This document shows positions 43,685-52,979 of a DNA stretch of 64,000 bases, one piece after another; position 1 is the first letter of the stretch; each line of letters begins with the position of its first letter. The notes beneath the pieces are model-generated. The model was not told the origin of the DNA. It did no database searches and saw only the letters and a list, made by a program, of their open reading frames with translations. A program made the translations under genes and the position numbers. Source of the DNA: JAPKZH01 sp963715635 (lineage in GTDB: Bacteria; Acidobacteriota; Aminicenantia; Aminicenantales; UBA4085); NCBI GenBank assembly GCA_963715635.1, contig OY970261.1, positions 1,550,001 to 1,614,000 on the forward strand. The letters run 5' to 3'.

Positions 43685-44737
43685 TTGAAAAAGAAAAGGG
43701 TTTTGATCGTCACCTCCGACGTGACGTTTGTAGAAGGAGGACACCTGACGATCGCCCGCAATACCGTCCAGGCCTTCCGCCAGCAAGGGATCGATGCCGA
43801 TCTCGTCCTGACCCCCCAGAACAGGTTCGGACAGCAGTTCCGGGCGTATTTGGCCAATCGTTTCACGGATGTGGAGCTCGATGGCTTGGGCCGGCCGATC
43901 CACCAGGTGATTTCGTTCCGCTTCCCCAGCTACGCCGTCCGGCATCCTCTTCATGTCTGCTGGCTCAACCATCGTCTGCGGGAGTATTATGACCTCTGGG
44001 ACAGCCTGCTTCTCCAGCTCGGCTGGAAAGGAAAAATCAAGGAACGTCTGCGGAGGTTCCTGATCCATCGAATCGACACCCATCTCCTGAAACGCAACGT
44101 CAAGAAGGTCTTTGCCCAATCCGGAACCATCCAAGAACGGCTCCGCCGCTGGGGCCATATTCCAGCCGAAGTCCTCTACCCGCCGCCACCGCAAAGAGAT
44201 TATCGGACCGATTCTTATCAAAATTTTATTTTTGCTGTGTCCCGGCTTCAGCCTCTCAAAAGGATCGATCTGCTCGTGGACGCATTTCGCCACGTGAAAA
44301 ATAAGGATGTTAAGGCGTTCATCATCGGGGAGGGGCCGGAGCGCGAAAACCTGACCCGGCGTATTCTGGAATCGGGCCTCGACGGACGGGTCTTTCTCCT
44401 GGGTGCGACCGAAGAAGAAAATCTGATGTCTCACTATGCCCGCTGCCTGGCCGTTTTTTTCTGCCCTTTCCATGAAGATTACGGCCTTGTCACAACAGAA
44501 GCGTTTGCTTCGAGGAAAGCCGTCCTCACGGCGACGGATAGCGGTGGGCCGACAGAATTGGTCAAGGACGGCGATTCGGGATTTATCGTCACTCCCGACC
44601 CGCTGCGGCTCGCCGAAAAGATCGACCTTCTGGCCGAAAATAAAAGTTTGGCGGAAAAAATGGGACAGGCTGGCTACAAGTTCATCTCCCATCTAACCTG
44701 GCAGGATACGGTCAAAAAATTGTTGATCGTCAGGTGA
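43685..44737 (+). CDS. glycosyltransferase family 4 (GT-B) protein
   Basis: 350 residues, TTG start at 43685. The N-terminal Rossmann half has TFVEGGHLTIARNTVQAF and the C-terminal GT1-like half has FAVSRLQPLKRIDLLVDAF, AFIIGEGPERENLTRRI, VFLLGATEEENLMSHYARC, and the donor-binding region CPFHEDYGLVTTEAFASRKAVLTATDSGGPTELVKDG. Expected to transfer a sugar from an NDP donor to a lipid or glycan acceptor on the cytoplasmic side. With rmlD and the epimerase it suggests surface polysaccharide synthesis. Acceptor unknown. Confidence 0.9.
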   Translation: MKKKRVLIVTSDVTFVEGGHLTIARNTVQAFRQQGIDADLVLTPQNRFGQQFRAYLANRFTDVELDGLGRPIHQVISFRFPSYAVRHPLHVCWLNHRLREYYDLWDSLLLQLGWKGKIKERLRRFLIHRIDTHLLKRNVKKVFAQSGTIQERLRRWGHIPAEVLYPPPPQRDYRTDSYQNFIFAVSRLQPLKRIDLLVDAFRHVKNKDVKAFIIGEGPERENLTRRILESGLDGRVFLLGATEEENLMSHYARCLAVFFCPFHEDYGLVTTEAFASRKAVLTATDSGGPTELVKDGDSGFIVTPDPLRLAEKIDLLAENKSLAEKMGQAGYKFISHLTWQDTVKKLLIVR

Positions 44738-44834
44738 TCTCCGGCTCGCGCCCCCCCTTTTCACGAGCGTTTTCAGGACATGGACGAGAAGGCCCGTCGT
44801 CCAGCCATTGAGAAGGACACCAATGTTTGGCTTT

Positions 44835-45107
44835 TTACCCGAGTGTTGTAATTTTGAAAGACACGCCTTTAGGGTCGGGACAGGCGAGAATCTTGGTCTC
44901 GGCCACCCAATCATCATTGGGCAGCTCGTCCTCTCTCTGCTTGGTCGTTAAAAATGGAAAAAGGCTGTTCAGGGCATAGATACAGACCTTTTTGCGCTTG
45001 GGGATTTCGATCGTCCCCTCTCCCCGGATGAAGAATGTGTCGCCCACTTTATGTTTGGCCCCGCAGCGTTCCTTGACCTTGATGACTTCGACTTTAAGCT
45101 CTTTCAT
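44835..45107 (-). CDS. TIGR04076 family protein
   Basis: 90 residues from the ATG at 45107, preceded by GAAAGGAGGT. Pattern LKVEVIKVKERCGAKHKVGDTFFIRGEGTIEIP with CIYALNSLFPFLTTKQRE and ILACPDPKGVSFKI, including three conserved cysteines; matches the small TIGR04076 family as I remember it. Function unknown. It stands alone, between a glycosyltransferase (convergent) and exbD (divergent). Confidence 0.75.
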   Translation of the reverse strand: MKELKVEVIKVKERCGAKHKVGDTFFIRGEGTIEIPKRKKVCIYALNSLFPFLTTKQREDELPNDDWVAETKILACPDPKGVSFKITTLG

Positions 45108-45171
45108 CGCACCTCCTTTCAACAATCAATATAGCGTCCTCAAGGAAAAAATTCAATCGCCTATTTTTTCG

Positions 45172-45201
45172 TTGACAGGGGAAAAACAAATATCATACAA
45201 T
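45172..45201 (+). promoter_or_regulatory. promoter of the exbD-thioredoxin-like pair
   Basis: Consensus TTGACA (45172-45177), 18 bases, TACAAT (45196-45201), 34 bases before the exbD start. Confidence 0.65.
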
Positions 45202-45235
45202 GATAATCCATACCGGACTCAATAAGGAGGCAAGC

Positions 45236-45628
45236 ATGAGCGCAAAAGCCGAGCCCAATGTCGTTCCGCTGTGCGACGTTCTATTGGTGCTGCTCATCAT
45301 TTTTATGGTCATCACTCCCCTTGTCCAGAAAGGAATCAACGTCAAGCTGCCCGAGACGGCGACCGACACGGGCGGAGGTCAGCCCCTGGGCCTGATCGTC
45401 ATCACCCTGAAAAAAGACCTCAGCGTCGATATCAATAAAGAGAATTATGCCGATCTCCGAGCCGCCGGGGACGAGCTCAGACGCCTCTATTCCGGCCGCG
45501 TCAACAAAACGATCTTTTTGAGAGCGGATATGAAAGTTGCCTACAGCAAGGTGGTGGAGCTCATCGACCTGTGCAAGGCGGCCGGCGTTGATACTCTGGG
45601 TCTTATACCAGAATTGATCGACGAATAG
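45236..45628 (+). CDS. exbD: ExbD/TolR-family biopolymer transport protein
   Basis: 130 residues from the ATG at 45236 behind AAGGAGG. N-terminal PNVVPLCDVLLVLLIIFMVITPLV has the single membrane helix with the conserved Asp that carries protons in ExbD/TolR. The periplasmic domain (VKLPETATDTGGG...VNKTIFLRADMKVAYSKVVELIDLCKAAGVDTLGLIPE) is typical. It energises TonB or Tol systems with an ExbB/TolQ partner, which is not encoded here. The thioredoxin-like gene follows after 23 bases. Confidence 0.93.
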   Translation: MSAKAEPNVVPLCDVLLVLLIIFMVITPLVQKGINVKLPETATDTGGGQPLGLIVITLKKDLSVDINKENYADLRAAGDELRRLYSGRVNKTIFLRADMKVAYSKVVELIDLCKAAGVDTLGLIPELIDE

Positions 45629-45651
45629 AATCCGTTATTTTTTTGCCTGCC

Positions 45652-46125
45652 ATGAAGAGACAAACCTATTTTCTTCTTTTGGGCGCCCTTTTTGTCTGCG
45701 CGGCCGTATCGGCCCAGACAGAAATGCTTGGCTCCTTGACAAAAGAATCCATTTTGAAAGGCGTTCCCGATTGGGAGGCGGTGGCCGCCGCTTACAGCCC
45801 CAAGCCGGAAATCATCCAAAAGCTCAAAACGATCGACCAACCGATCCAGATTGAGGTTTTTCTCGGCACCTGGTGTCCCGATAGCAAGGCCCATGTCAGC
45901 GCCTATTTCAAGATCCTGGAGATGACGGAAAACCCTTTGATCCAGACGTCTTATATCGGAATTCCCAAGGAAAAATCGGCTCGGGCCAAAGCCCTTCCCA
46001 AAGACAAGGCCATCGAAAAGGTCCCCACATTTTTGGTTTATAAAAACGGCCAGGAGCTGGGCCGGATCACTGAGACCCCAGCCAAATCCGTCGAAGAAGA
46101 CCTGATCGCTATCCTCAATAAATAA
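45652..46125 (+). CDS. exported thioredoxin-like protein with CPDS active-site variant
   Basis: 157 residues from the ATG at 45652. Signal peptide (KRQTYFLLLGALFVCAAVSAQ) for export. The thioredoxin fold shows QIEVFLGTWCPDSKAHVSAYF, where the usual CxxC is C-P-D-S and so lacks the resolving cysteine, and the cis-proline region VPTFLVYKNGQELGRI. A single-cysteine site suggests isomerase, reductase-trap or non-redox binding use rather than a standard disulfide oxidoreductase (inference). Possibly co-transcribed with exbD. Confidence 0.82.
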   Translation: MKRQTYFLLLGALFVCAAVSAQTEMLGSLTKESILKGVPDWEAVAAAYSPKPEIIQKLKTIDQPIQIEVFLGTWCPDSKAHVSAYFKILEMTENPLIQTSYIGIPKEKSARAKALPKDKAIEKVPTFLVYKNGQELGRITETPAKSVEEDLIAILNK

Positions 46126-46133
46126 GCTATATT

Positions 46134-46267
46134 GGGGTGGCACCGACCGGGGCGCCCCAGCCACCGCCGCTGACGAAAATTTGGGGCACTTCCCGCCTAA
46201 AAAAATTCTTATAGATATCCCCAAATTTTTCAGCGAGGAGGATGGGGCTGGTCGGTGACAGGACCCC
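46134..46267. repeat. MITE-like long imperfect inverted repeat, 134 bp
   Basis: Left arm 46134-46186 and right arm 46219-46267 are imperfect reverse complements that share outer GGGGT, CACCGACC, CCCCA, CGCTGA and inner AAAATTTGGGG in the same order. The 32-base centre is AT-rich. No coding potential. The structure suggests a non-autonomous mobile element or REP-type unit. It lies between two convergent genes, so its transcript would fold strongly from either side and could end transcription in both directions. Confidence 0.7.
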
Positions 46268-46297
46268 TTCCTTGAATGAAGCGGTTGCGCCGAGCCC

Positions 46298-47449
46298 CTA
46301 TTCTTTGATGGGCCCGATCACCTCTCGCGAGATCACCAATCGCTGGATTTCATTGGTGCCTTCGTAAATCTGAAGCAGCTTGGCATCCCGCATCAGCTTT
46401 TCCATCGGATAATCTTTCATATAGCCGTAGCCGCCCAAGATCTGGAGGGCCTCGGTGGTGACACGCATCGCCACATCCGAGGCAAAGCACTTGGCAAAGG
46501 CCGATTCCTTGGCACAGGGCAGGCCCTGGTCCATGAGCCAAGCGGCATGCCAGACCAAGTGCCTGGCCGCCTGGATCTCCATCGCGAACTGGGCGATTTT
46601 GAAGCCCGTATTCTGGAAGAGTGCGATCGGCTTGCCGAACTGTTTACGCGCTTTGGAGTATTCGATCGCATATTCCATGGCCGCTCTGGCCACGCCGACG
46701 CCCGCGGCGCCCACAGAGGCCCGGGTCTTATCCAGGGTCCGCATGGCAATGACGAATCCCATCTTTTCCTTGCCCAGCAGATTTTCCTCGGGCACTTTCA
46801 CGTCCTCGAAGAAGAGTTCGGCCGTGTTGGAGGCCCGGTGGCCCATTTTGTCCTCTTCTTTTCCCACGACGATTCCGGCCGTTTCGCGTGGAACGATGAA
46901 GGCGGTGATGCCCCGCGCCCCCTTGTCCGGCTCGGTGTTGGCAAAAACGACATAAAGGCTGGCGATCCCTCCGTTCGTGATGAAGCACTTGGAGCCGTTG
47001 ATGATATACTCGTTTCCAACCTTGACCGCTTTGGTTTTTTGGGCACCGGCATCGGAACCGGCCTCCCGCTCGGTCAGGCAGAACGCGGCCAGGGACATTT
47101 TTTTCGAAAAAGGCGTCAGAAATTTCTTTTTCTGTTCATCCGTGCCGAACAGGATGATCGGAGTGAAGGCCAGCGAGCTGGCCATCATGGTCGTGAACAT
47201 CCCGGCGCACCCGGCGGCAAGCTCTTCGCTGATCAAAGCGATCTCGAAATCGCTCAGCCCTCCGCCTCCATACTGTTCGGGAATGTTACAGGTGATAAAC
47301 CCCGCTTCGAAGGCCTTGTTCATGATTTCCTGAGGAAATTCATCGCCTTTGTCATACTTCGAGGCATTCGGCCTCATCTCTTTTTGGGCGAACTCCCGGG
47401 ACATATCCTGAAGCGCTTTCTGTTCTTCGGTGAGGGTAAAATCGATCAT
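46298..47449 (-). CDS. acyl-CoA dehydrogenase
   Basis: FAD enzyme of fatty- or branched-acyl-CoA oxidation that passes electrons to ETF. 383 residues with AAAGGAG before the start. Signatures: FCLTEREAGSDAGAQKTKA (about residues 124-142), GNEYIINGSKCFITNGG, RKQFGKPIALFQNTGFKIA, and LQILGGYGYMKDYPMEKLMRDAKLLQIYEGTNEIQRL, split here over the C-terminal helical domain with the catalytic Glu in YEGTNE. Chain-length preference is not deducible; short-chain/butyryl-like by general similarity. Confidence 0.94.
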   Translation of the reverse strand: MIDFTLTEEQKALQDMSREFAQKEMRPNASKYDKGDEFPQEIMNKAFEAGFITCNIPEQYGGGGLSDFEIALISEELAAGCAGMFTTMMASSLAFTPIILFGTDEQKKKFLTPFSKKMSLAAFCLTEREAGSDAGAQKTKAVKVGNEYIINGSKCFITNGGIASLYVVFANTEPDKGARGITAFIVPRETAGIVVGKEEDKMGHRASNTAELFFEDVKVPEENLLGKEKMGFVIAMRTLDKTRASVGAAGVGVARAAMEYAIEYSKARKQFGKPIALFQNTGFKIAQFAMEIQAARHLVWHAAWLMDQGLPCAKESAFAKCFASDVAMRVTTEALQILGGYGYMKDYPMEKLMRDAKLLQIYEGTNEIQRLVISREVIGPIKE

Positions 47450-47521
47450 CGCAGTCTCCTTTTCATCATTTTTTGATTTTATCGATTGGGCAGAATCCTG
47501 TCCTAGGTTATACTGAATTCA

Positions 47522-50119
47522 TCACGGCCTGTCAATCTCGGAAGACACACTCTGGGAGTGTCGGGGCTCCGGGGCGGCCAAAATAATTTTTTCCCTGGCC
47601 ATCATTGAAACGGCTTCCTTCAAGTCGAAGATCTGGGCGGCCAGATCCTGGGGGCGGATGCTCCGGTGGGTCGCAAACCGGAGCCGGAGGATCAGTTTCT
47701 GGCTCTCGGCATCCAACCGGACGGACTCCACCCAATCATTCTTGTTCAAGAGATAACCTTCCACATGTTTCTCTGCGATCGCCCATGGATCCCGATGGCC
47801 CTCGCCATCCGGCCGGCTCATCGCCCCAAGCGCTTCCTGGACTTTTTCGGCATTCATATCCAGTGAATAGACCATGGACTGGATGCGCTCGGTCAAGGAG
47901 GGCGCCTCCCTATCGATTTTTTTCAAGGCCGTGAACAGAATTCCCGCGGGGACGTTTCGATTCAACGCGGACACGAATTCTTCCTCGGCCATGTCCGAAT
48001 GCGATCTGAATTCGAACGATTCGTCCTTCCCTTCCATGCCCAAAGGCAAGGCCGGAACAAAGGACATTTGCATTTTGGGATGAAAGCCTTCGCTAAATAC
48101 GGCGGCGATGCCGGTTCGCCGGAATGCCCTTTGCAAGATGTTCATTAGGTCATGGTGCGATACGAACCGGGCCGGCCCCGTCTTCGCGTAAAAAGCCTGG
48201 TAGCGAAAAATGTTGTTTGTTGGACGGCCCAAGGCTGGTTTTTCTGGAGTCTGGACCTCCAGCGTTTGCGAAAATTCCTTTTCGATATCCGCCCAGAAAT
48301 CGCAACCCTGGCATTGGCCGCACTTGGCGTCCAGACAGGAAGGGGAATTCTCTTCGTTCAAGGCCCTCTCAAGCTCTCGGAGCAAAAAACTTTTTTTCAT
48401 TCCCGTCCGAATGTGATCCCAGGGCAGTACGGCTTGCCTATCGAGCTCTCCTAGATACGCGTGATAGTCCACGGCTTCCTTTTCAAACGACTCCTGCCAC
48501 ACGGGGAACCGGAAATGGTCTCTCCAGCTGTCGAAGCGGGCCCCCGCCTCCCAAGCCCGCTGGAGCACGCCGGCCAGCCGCCTGTCTCCGCGCGAAAAAA
48601 CGGCTTCAAGGACCGAATTCATGACCGGATGGTCCTTGATTTCGACAGATCGCATTTTCTTCAGATGCGATTTTAAAAATCGCTGTTTTTCCAGAAGCGT
48701 TTTTTCGTCGTCCATGGACAGCCATTGAAAAGGCGTATGAGGCTTGGGTATGAACGAGGACAGGCTCACGTTGATCCTGGGCGTGGCCTGAAGAACCTGC
48801 CGCCCCCCTTCGATGAGCCTGTTGACAAGAGCCACAATGCCAAGAAGGTCCTCGTCCTTTTCTGTGGGAAGGCCGATCATGAAATAGAGCTTCAGCAGCT
48901 TCCAGCCCTGGTTGAAGGCATGGGCGGCTGCCTGCCAGATGTCCTCATTATTCAGACTCTTGTTGATCACCCGGCGCAGCCGTTCGGACCCGGCCTCGGG
49001 GACCAGCGTGAAGCCGGTTTTCCGGACTCGGATAATGTTCCGAACAAGCTCCGCGGACAAGGCTTTGGGACGCAGCGAAGACAAAGATAAAGACACCCGG
49101 TCTCTTTCGAGGCCTTCCATCAAGGTCCGGACGGTTCCTTCTAGATAGGGATAATCGCCAACGGACAGAGAAAACAAAGATGCATCTTCATATCCCGTGG
49201 AGCGCAGGCTCTTAAATATTTTTTCGACGACAACGGCAGGATCTTTGACTCTGTAGGGCGAATACAAACTCGTCGCCTGGCAGAACCGACACTTCTGGAG
49301 GCAACCGCGGGAAACTTCTACGGCCACGCGATCGAAAACAACCTGGATGTTAGGGACAATAATCTTCTCTAGAAAATCCGACCGGGAAAAAGATGAAAAC
49401 ACCCTTTTTTCAACGGCGGCTGGGGCATCCGTGCTCGGTCTCACGGCCATCAGTCGGGATCCCGCAGGAAAATAAGGAGTGTAGAGGGAAGGGACATAGA
49501 CTCCGGCCATCCGGGCCAGTTCTTTCAAGACTTGGCCTTTTGCCCGAGCCTGTTTCTTGAGAATACGATATCTGTCAATAATCTCCAGAAACGCTTCTTC
49601 TCCATCCCCGAGCAGGAACAAATCGAAAAAATCCGCAACCGGCTCCGGGTTGAATGAGGCCGGGCCTCCGGCAATCACCAGGGGGAAATCGAGATCCCTC
49701 TGTGCAGACCGGAGGGGAACATGACCCAAGTCAAGGATGGTCAAGATGTTGGAATAATTGAGCTCATAGAGGAGGGAAAACCCCAAAATATCAAACTCTT
49801 TGAGAGGAATTTTGTTCTCCAGCGAAAAAAGTGAAACATTGTGCCGGCGGAGTGCGGCCTCGAAGTCCGGCCAGGGCGCATAGACTCGTTCGGCCAAGAA
49901 TTCGGGCCGGTCATTGATCAGGGCATACAGGATCTTTTGACCGAGATAGGACATGCCGATTTCGTAGATATCGGGAAACACGAGGGCGACCTTGGCGGCA
50001 GCGCGGCTCGGGTCTTTTCTCCGCTCGTTCCATTCCCCCCCCGCATAGCGGCCGGGCCTTTCCACGTCTGAAAAAACTTTTCCCAAAAACGTCTGCGCCC
50101 GGCTTTCAGACATTGGCAA
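47522..50119 (-). CDS. TIGR03960-type B12-binding-like radical SAM protein fused to DUF2344
   Basis: 865 residues. The N-terminal half has a B12-binding-like domain (VALVFPDIYEIGMSYLGQKILYALIN...FPLVIAGGPASFNPEP). The radical SAM motif is SRGCLQKCRFCQATSLYSPYR (about residue 270), followed by TLVPEAGSERLRRVINKS. The C-terminal DUF2344 (TIGR03936) domain begins FRYQAFYAKTGPARFVSHHDLMNILQRAFRR with GFHPKMQMSFVPALPLG. A His residue needed for base-on B12 was not verified. The reaction is unknown; such proteins often sit near ribonuclease G or rod-shape genes, as here beside rodA. Confidence 0.88.
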   Translation of the reverse strand: MPMSESRAQTFLGKVFSDVERPGRYAGGEWNERRKDPSRAAAKVALVFPDIYEIGMSYLGQKILYALINDRPEFLAERVYAPWPDFEAALRRHNVSLFSLENKIPLKEFDILGFSLLYELNYSNILTILDLGHVPLRSAQRDLDFPLVIAGGPASFNPEPVADFFDLFLLGDGEEAFLEIIDRYRILKKQARAKGQVLKELARMAGVYVPSLYTPYFPAGSRLMAVRPSTDAPAAVEKRVFSSFSRSDFLEKIIVPNIQVVFDRVAVEVSRGCLQKCRFCQATSLYSPYRVKDPAVVVEKIFKSLRSTGYEDASLFSLSVGDYPYLEGTVRTLMEGLERDRVSLSLSSLRPKALSAELVRNIIRVRKTGFTLVPEAGSERLRRVINKSLNNEDIWQAAAHAFNQGWKLLKLYFMIGLPTEKDEDLLGIVALVNRLIEGGRQVLQATPRINVSLSSFIPKPHTPFQWLSMDDEKTLLEKQRFLKSHLKKMRSVEIKDHPVMNSVLEAVFSRGDRRLAGVLQRAWEAGARFDSWRDHFRFPVWQESFEKEAVDYHAYLGELDRQAVLPWDHIRTGMKKSFLLRELERALNEENSPSCLDAKCGQCQGCDFWADIEKEFSQTLEVQTPEKPALGRPTNNIFRYQAFYAKTGPARFVSHHDLMNILQRAFRRTGIAAVFSEGFHPKMQMSFVPALPLGMEGKDESFEFRSHSDMAEEEFVSALNRNVPAGILFTALKKIDREAPSLTERIQSMVYSLDMNAEKVQEALGAMSRPDGEGHRDPWAIAEKHVEGYLLNKNDWVESVRLDAESQKLILRLRFATHRSIRPQDLAAQIFDLKEAVSMMAREKIILAAPEPRHSQSVSSEIDRP

Positions 50120-51196
50120 ACCTTCTCATTTTCACGTTGAGGACCAATCCGACCGCCAGATAGGTCGTCAGAATCGACGATCCTCCATAGCTCAGCAGAG
50201 GAATCGGGATGCCAGTGATCGGAAAGAGTCCGACGATCATCATCACATTGACCATGAATTGGAACGTGATCAGGCAGGCCGCCATGAAGACGATGTATAG
50301 GCCGGGCCGGTCCCGGGATTTGGGGACAGTCTTGAAAAGCCGGGACAGGAACACAAAATAGATGAGAAAGACCATGACGATTCCCGCAAAGCCGAACTCT
50401 TCTCCTAGCACCGAAAAAATAAAATCTGTATGCCTAGCGGGGAGGAACTTGAGCTGGCTTTGCGTGCCTTTCTTATAGCCTTTGCCGAGCAGCCCGCCAG
50501 AGCCGATGGCGATCTTTGACTGAAGGACATGATAGCCCGACCCGCGGGATCCAGGCCGGGATTGACAAGGGTCGTCAACCTTTTTTTCTGATAATCTTTC
50601 AAGAAAAAATTCCAGCCGACCAAGCTGCCAGCCAGCGTCAACACCAGGATAATCACCAAGGTTTTTTTCCGCAGCCCCGCCATCAGAAAGCAGGCTACGA
50701 GCAATGGCAGAAACGTGATGGCCGTGCCCAAGTCCGGCTGAAGGCCGACCAGTCCGACAAGCAAGAAAACGAGAGCCGCACTGAGAAGAGCGAAGCCCGT
50801 CGTCAAATAGGGGCGGCGGAACTCAGAAAAAATCCGGGCGAGGACGAGGAGCACGGCAATTTTGGCCAGCTCTGAGGGTTGGCCGCCAAAAAAGGCGACC
50901 CGGACCCAGCTTCGGGCACCGGAGATGGCCCTTCCGAAAACCAGAAGCCCGAGCAGAATCAGGACAAACAGTCCGTACAGATAAGGGGAGTAAGCGAGGA
51001 GCGCCTTGTAATCAATGGCCAGCGTTACAAATAGGACGGCCAGGCTGACCAAGATCCACATGAGCTGTCTTAGAAAAAAGTTACCCGGCACATAATGTGA
51101 GGAGCTGTAGATAAGAATCACCCCGAACAAGGAATTCACGAGCAGGAGCCCGATGAGGATCCAATCAATTTCCCGAAGCTGAAGTCTGTCGATCAT
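50106..51196 (-). pseudogene. rodA: rod shape-determining protein RodA with apparent frameshift
   Basis: SEDS-family peptidoglycan glycosyltransferase of the elongasome. From the ATG at 51196 the frame reads MIDRLQLREIDWILIG through about ten membrane helices to LTTLVNPGLDPAG. One base then appears missing at about 50541-50546. The neighbouring frame continues with the conserved GYHVLQSKIAIGSGGLLGKGY...LPARHTDFIFSVLGEEFGFAG and runs to KMRRFANV at 50106. As written the protein is cut at the catalytic loop. Since RodA is needed in rods and all other mre/mrd genes are intact, a sequence error is quite possible. Overlaps the TIGR03960 start. Confidence 0.9.
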
Positions 51197-52979
51197 TTTT
51201 CTTTTTAAAGAGGCCGAAAAGCTGACCGGCCAAAGGCGCCGCTGTGGCCCCGCCCATGCCTCCGAATTCGACGAGCACGGTGACCACGACCTGGGGATTG
51301 TCCCGCGGCGCAAACCCGGTGAACCAGGAGTGTGTCTTTTTCTGTTTCATCTGGGGCGCCATCTTCTCGGCCCTCTCGGAGCTAACTATTTGGCTGGAGC
51401 CCGTCTTGCCGCAGACATTGAAGCCGTCGATGCGCGCGGCCTGGCCTGTCCCCTGCGCATTGACTGACCGCCACATGCCTTCAACAACTTTGTCGAAGAC
51501 CGTGCTTTCGATCGGAACGCGGTCCTCATTTTTCCTATTCGGCGGCGAATTGCCCAGGAGAAGGTGGGGCGGGACATGGACGCCACGATTCGCGACCACG
51601 GCCGTCAAAGCGGCAATCTGGAGCGGGGTGACCTGGAGCGGGCCTTGACCGATGGCCACAGATATTGTTTCCCCCGGATACCAGTCGGCATTGTGTGTTT
51701 TTTTCTTCCATTCGGGGGACGGAACGAGGCCCTCTTTTTCACCCGGAAGGTCGATCCCGGTTTTCGTACCCAGGCCTAATTTCTGGGCAGAGGCGGCAAT
51801 CCCTTCGATGCCCATCCTCCGGCCGACGTTATAAAAATAAACGTTGCATGAATATCGGATGGCATCATACAGCCCCAAAGCCCCGTGTCCGCCTTTCTGC
51901 CAGCAGGAAAAAGGATGCCCATAGAATTCTGCGCTGCCCCCGCAAAAAAAAGTCGTCTGGTCCACGATCGCCCCCGAGGCCAGTGCTCCGGAAGCCATGA
52001 CAATCTTGAAAATGGAGCCCGGCGAATACAACCCCTGGATGGCACGGTTGACGAGCGGCGTTTCGGGACTCTTGACAAGACCCAGCCACTCTTCGGGGGT
52101 GAAGCGGTTGATGAATTTATTGGGGTCAAAGGTCGGAAAACTGGCCAGGGCTAGGACGTCACCCGTTTTGGGCTCGAGGACAATGATCGAGCCCTCTCGA
52201 CCCGCTAGAAGCTCTTCCGCTTTGGCCTGAAGATCGTAATCCAAGGTCAGCCTGAGACTTGGCGCCTGGTTCGGGTCCATCCTGTTCAGCTCATCCATTT
52301 TTCTGCCCTGGCTGTCGACGACCTCCACGACCTTTCCGTCCTTCCCGACAAGGCGGCTCTCGTATGTCGCTTCTATGCCCGTTTTTCCGACTAAGTCGCC
52401 CAACCGGCGGTCTTTGTAAACGGTTTTGAGCTCCTCTGCCGTCGGCTCCTGCATGTACCCGATCACATGAGCGGCGAGACTTCCAAATGGATAAAACCTT
52501 TTTGGCTCTGTTTCGATAACCAGTTCGGGAAGGTCGGCTTTCCGACTCTCGACCCGCGCCACATCTTCCATGGTCAAGTTGTCCTTGACCACGACCGGCT
52601 TGAACAGCGGCAGGGCTTTGTATTTCTCAATTCTCTTTTTAAGCTCCTCTTCTTGCAGGCCCAGGAGCCGGCTGATTTTTTGGCACGATTCTTGGAAATT
52701 CTTGCAGTCCTCGCGGATGATGGAGGCTTTGAAGGCGCCGATGTTATCGGCCAGGACCACCGATCCGCTTCGGTCGGTCAACACGCCCCGCGGCGCCGGG
52801 ACGACGACCTCCCGGGTCCGGTTGGCCTCCGACAATTTCCAATATTTCCGATGGTCCAGGATCTGGATCTTCCAATAATAAAACATGATCAAGATAAACA
52901 CGATCTCGACCAGAAGGTAAACGACGTGGGACCGTTTCTGAAGGGGGGAAAAATCTTCGTAAATCTTGCTACTTTTCAT
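51165..52979 (-). CDS. mrdA: penicillin-binding protein 2 (elongasome transpeptidase)
   Basis: Class B PBP that cross-links peptidoglycan during side-wall growth, partner of RodA. 604 residues. One N-terminal membrane helix (VVYLLVEIVFILIMFYYW) is followed by the dimerisation/pedestal domain. Transpeptidase motifs are SxxK in SPGSIFKIVMA (about residue 325), SxN in RYSCNVYFYN, and KTGSSQ near residue 530. It overlaps the start of rodA and follows mreD. Confidence 0.96.
   Translation of the reverse strand: MKSSKIYEDFSPLQKRSHVVYLLVEIVFILIMFYYWKIQILDHRKYWKLSEANRTREVVVPAPRGVLTDRSGSVVLADNIGAFKASIIREDCKNFQESCQKISRLLGLQEEELKKRIEKYKALPLFKPVVVKDNLTMEDVARVESRKADLPELVIETEPKRFYPFGSLAAHVIGYMQEPTAEELKTVYKDRRLGDLVGKTGIEATYESRLVGKDGKVVEVVDSQGRKMDELNRMDPNQAPSLRLTLDYDLQAKAEELLAGREGSIIVLEPKTGDVLALASFPTFDPNKFINRFTPEEWLGLVKSPETPLVNRAIQGLYSPGSIFKIVMASGALASGAIVDQTTFFCGGSAEFYGHPFSCWQKGGHGALGLYDAIRYSCNVYFYNVGRRMGIEGIAASAQKLGLGTKTGIDLPGEKEGLVPSPEWKKKTHNADWYPGETISVAIGQGPLQVTPLQIAALTAVVANRGVHVPPHLLLGNSPPNRKNEDRVPIESTVFDKVVEGMWRSVNAQGTGQAARIDGFNVCGKTGSSQIVSSERAEKMAPQMKQKKTHSWFTGFAPRDNPQVVVTVLVEFGGMGGATAAPLAGQLFGLFKKKNDRQTSASGN

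Noticed and set aside
43136..44692. 518-residue open frame antisense to the ACT protein and glycosyltransferase
   Set aside because: The plus-strand genes have clear domains and ribosome sites; the antisense product has no recognisable feature.
44738..44834. Intergenic sequence between glycosyltransferase and TIGR04076 gene examined for a terminator or small RNA
   Set aside because: No clear stem-loop or T-run found.
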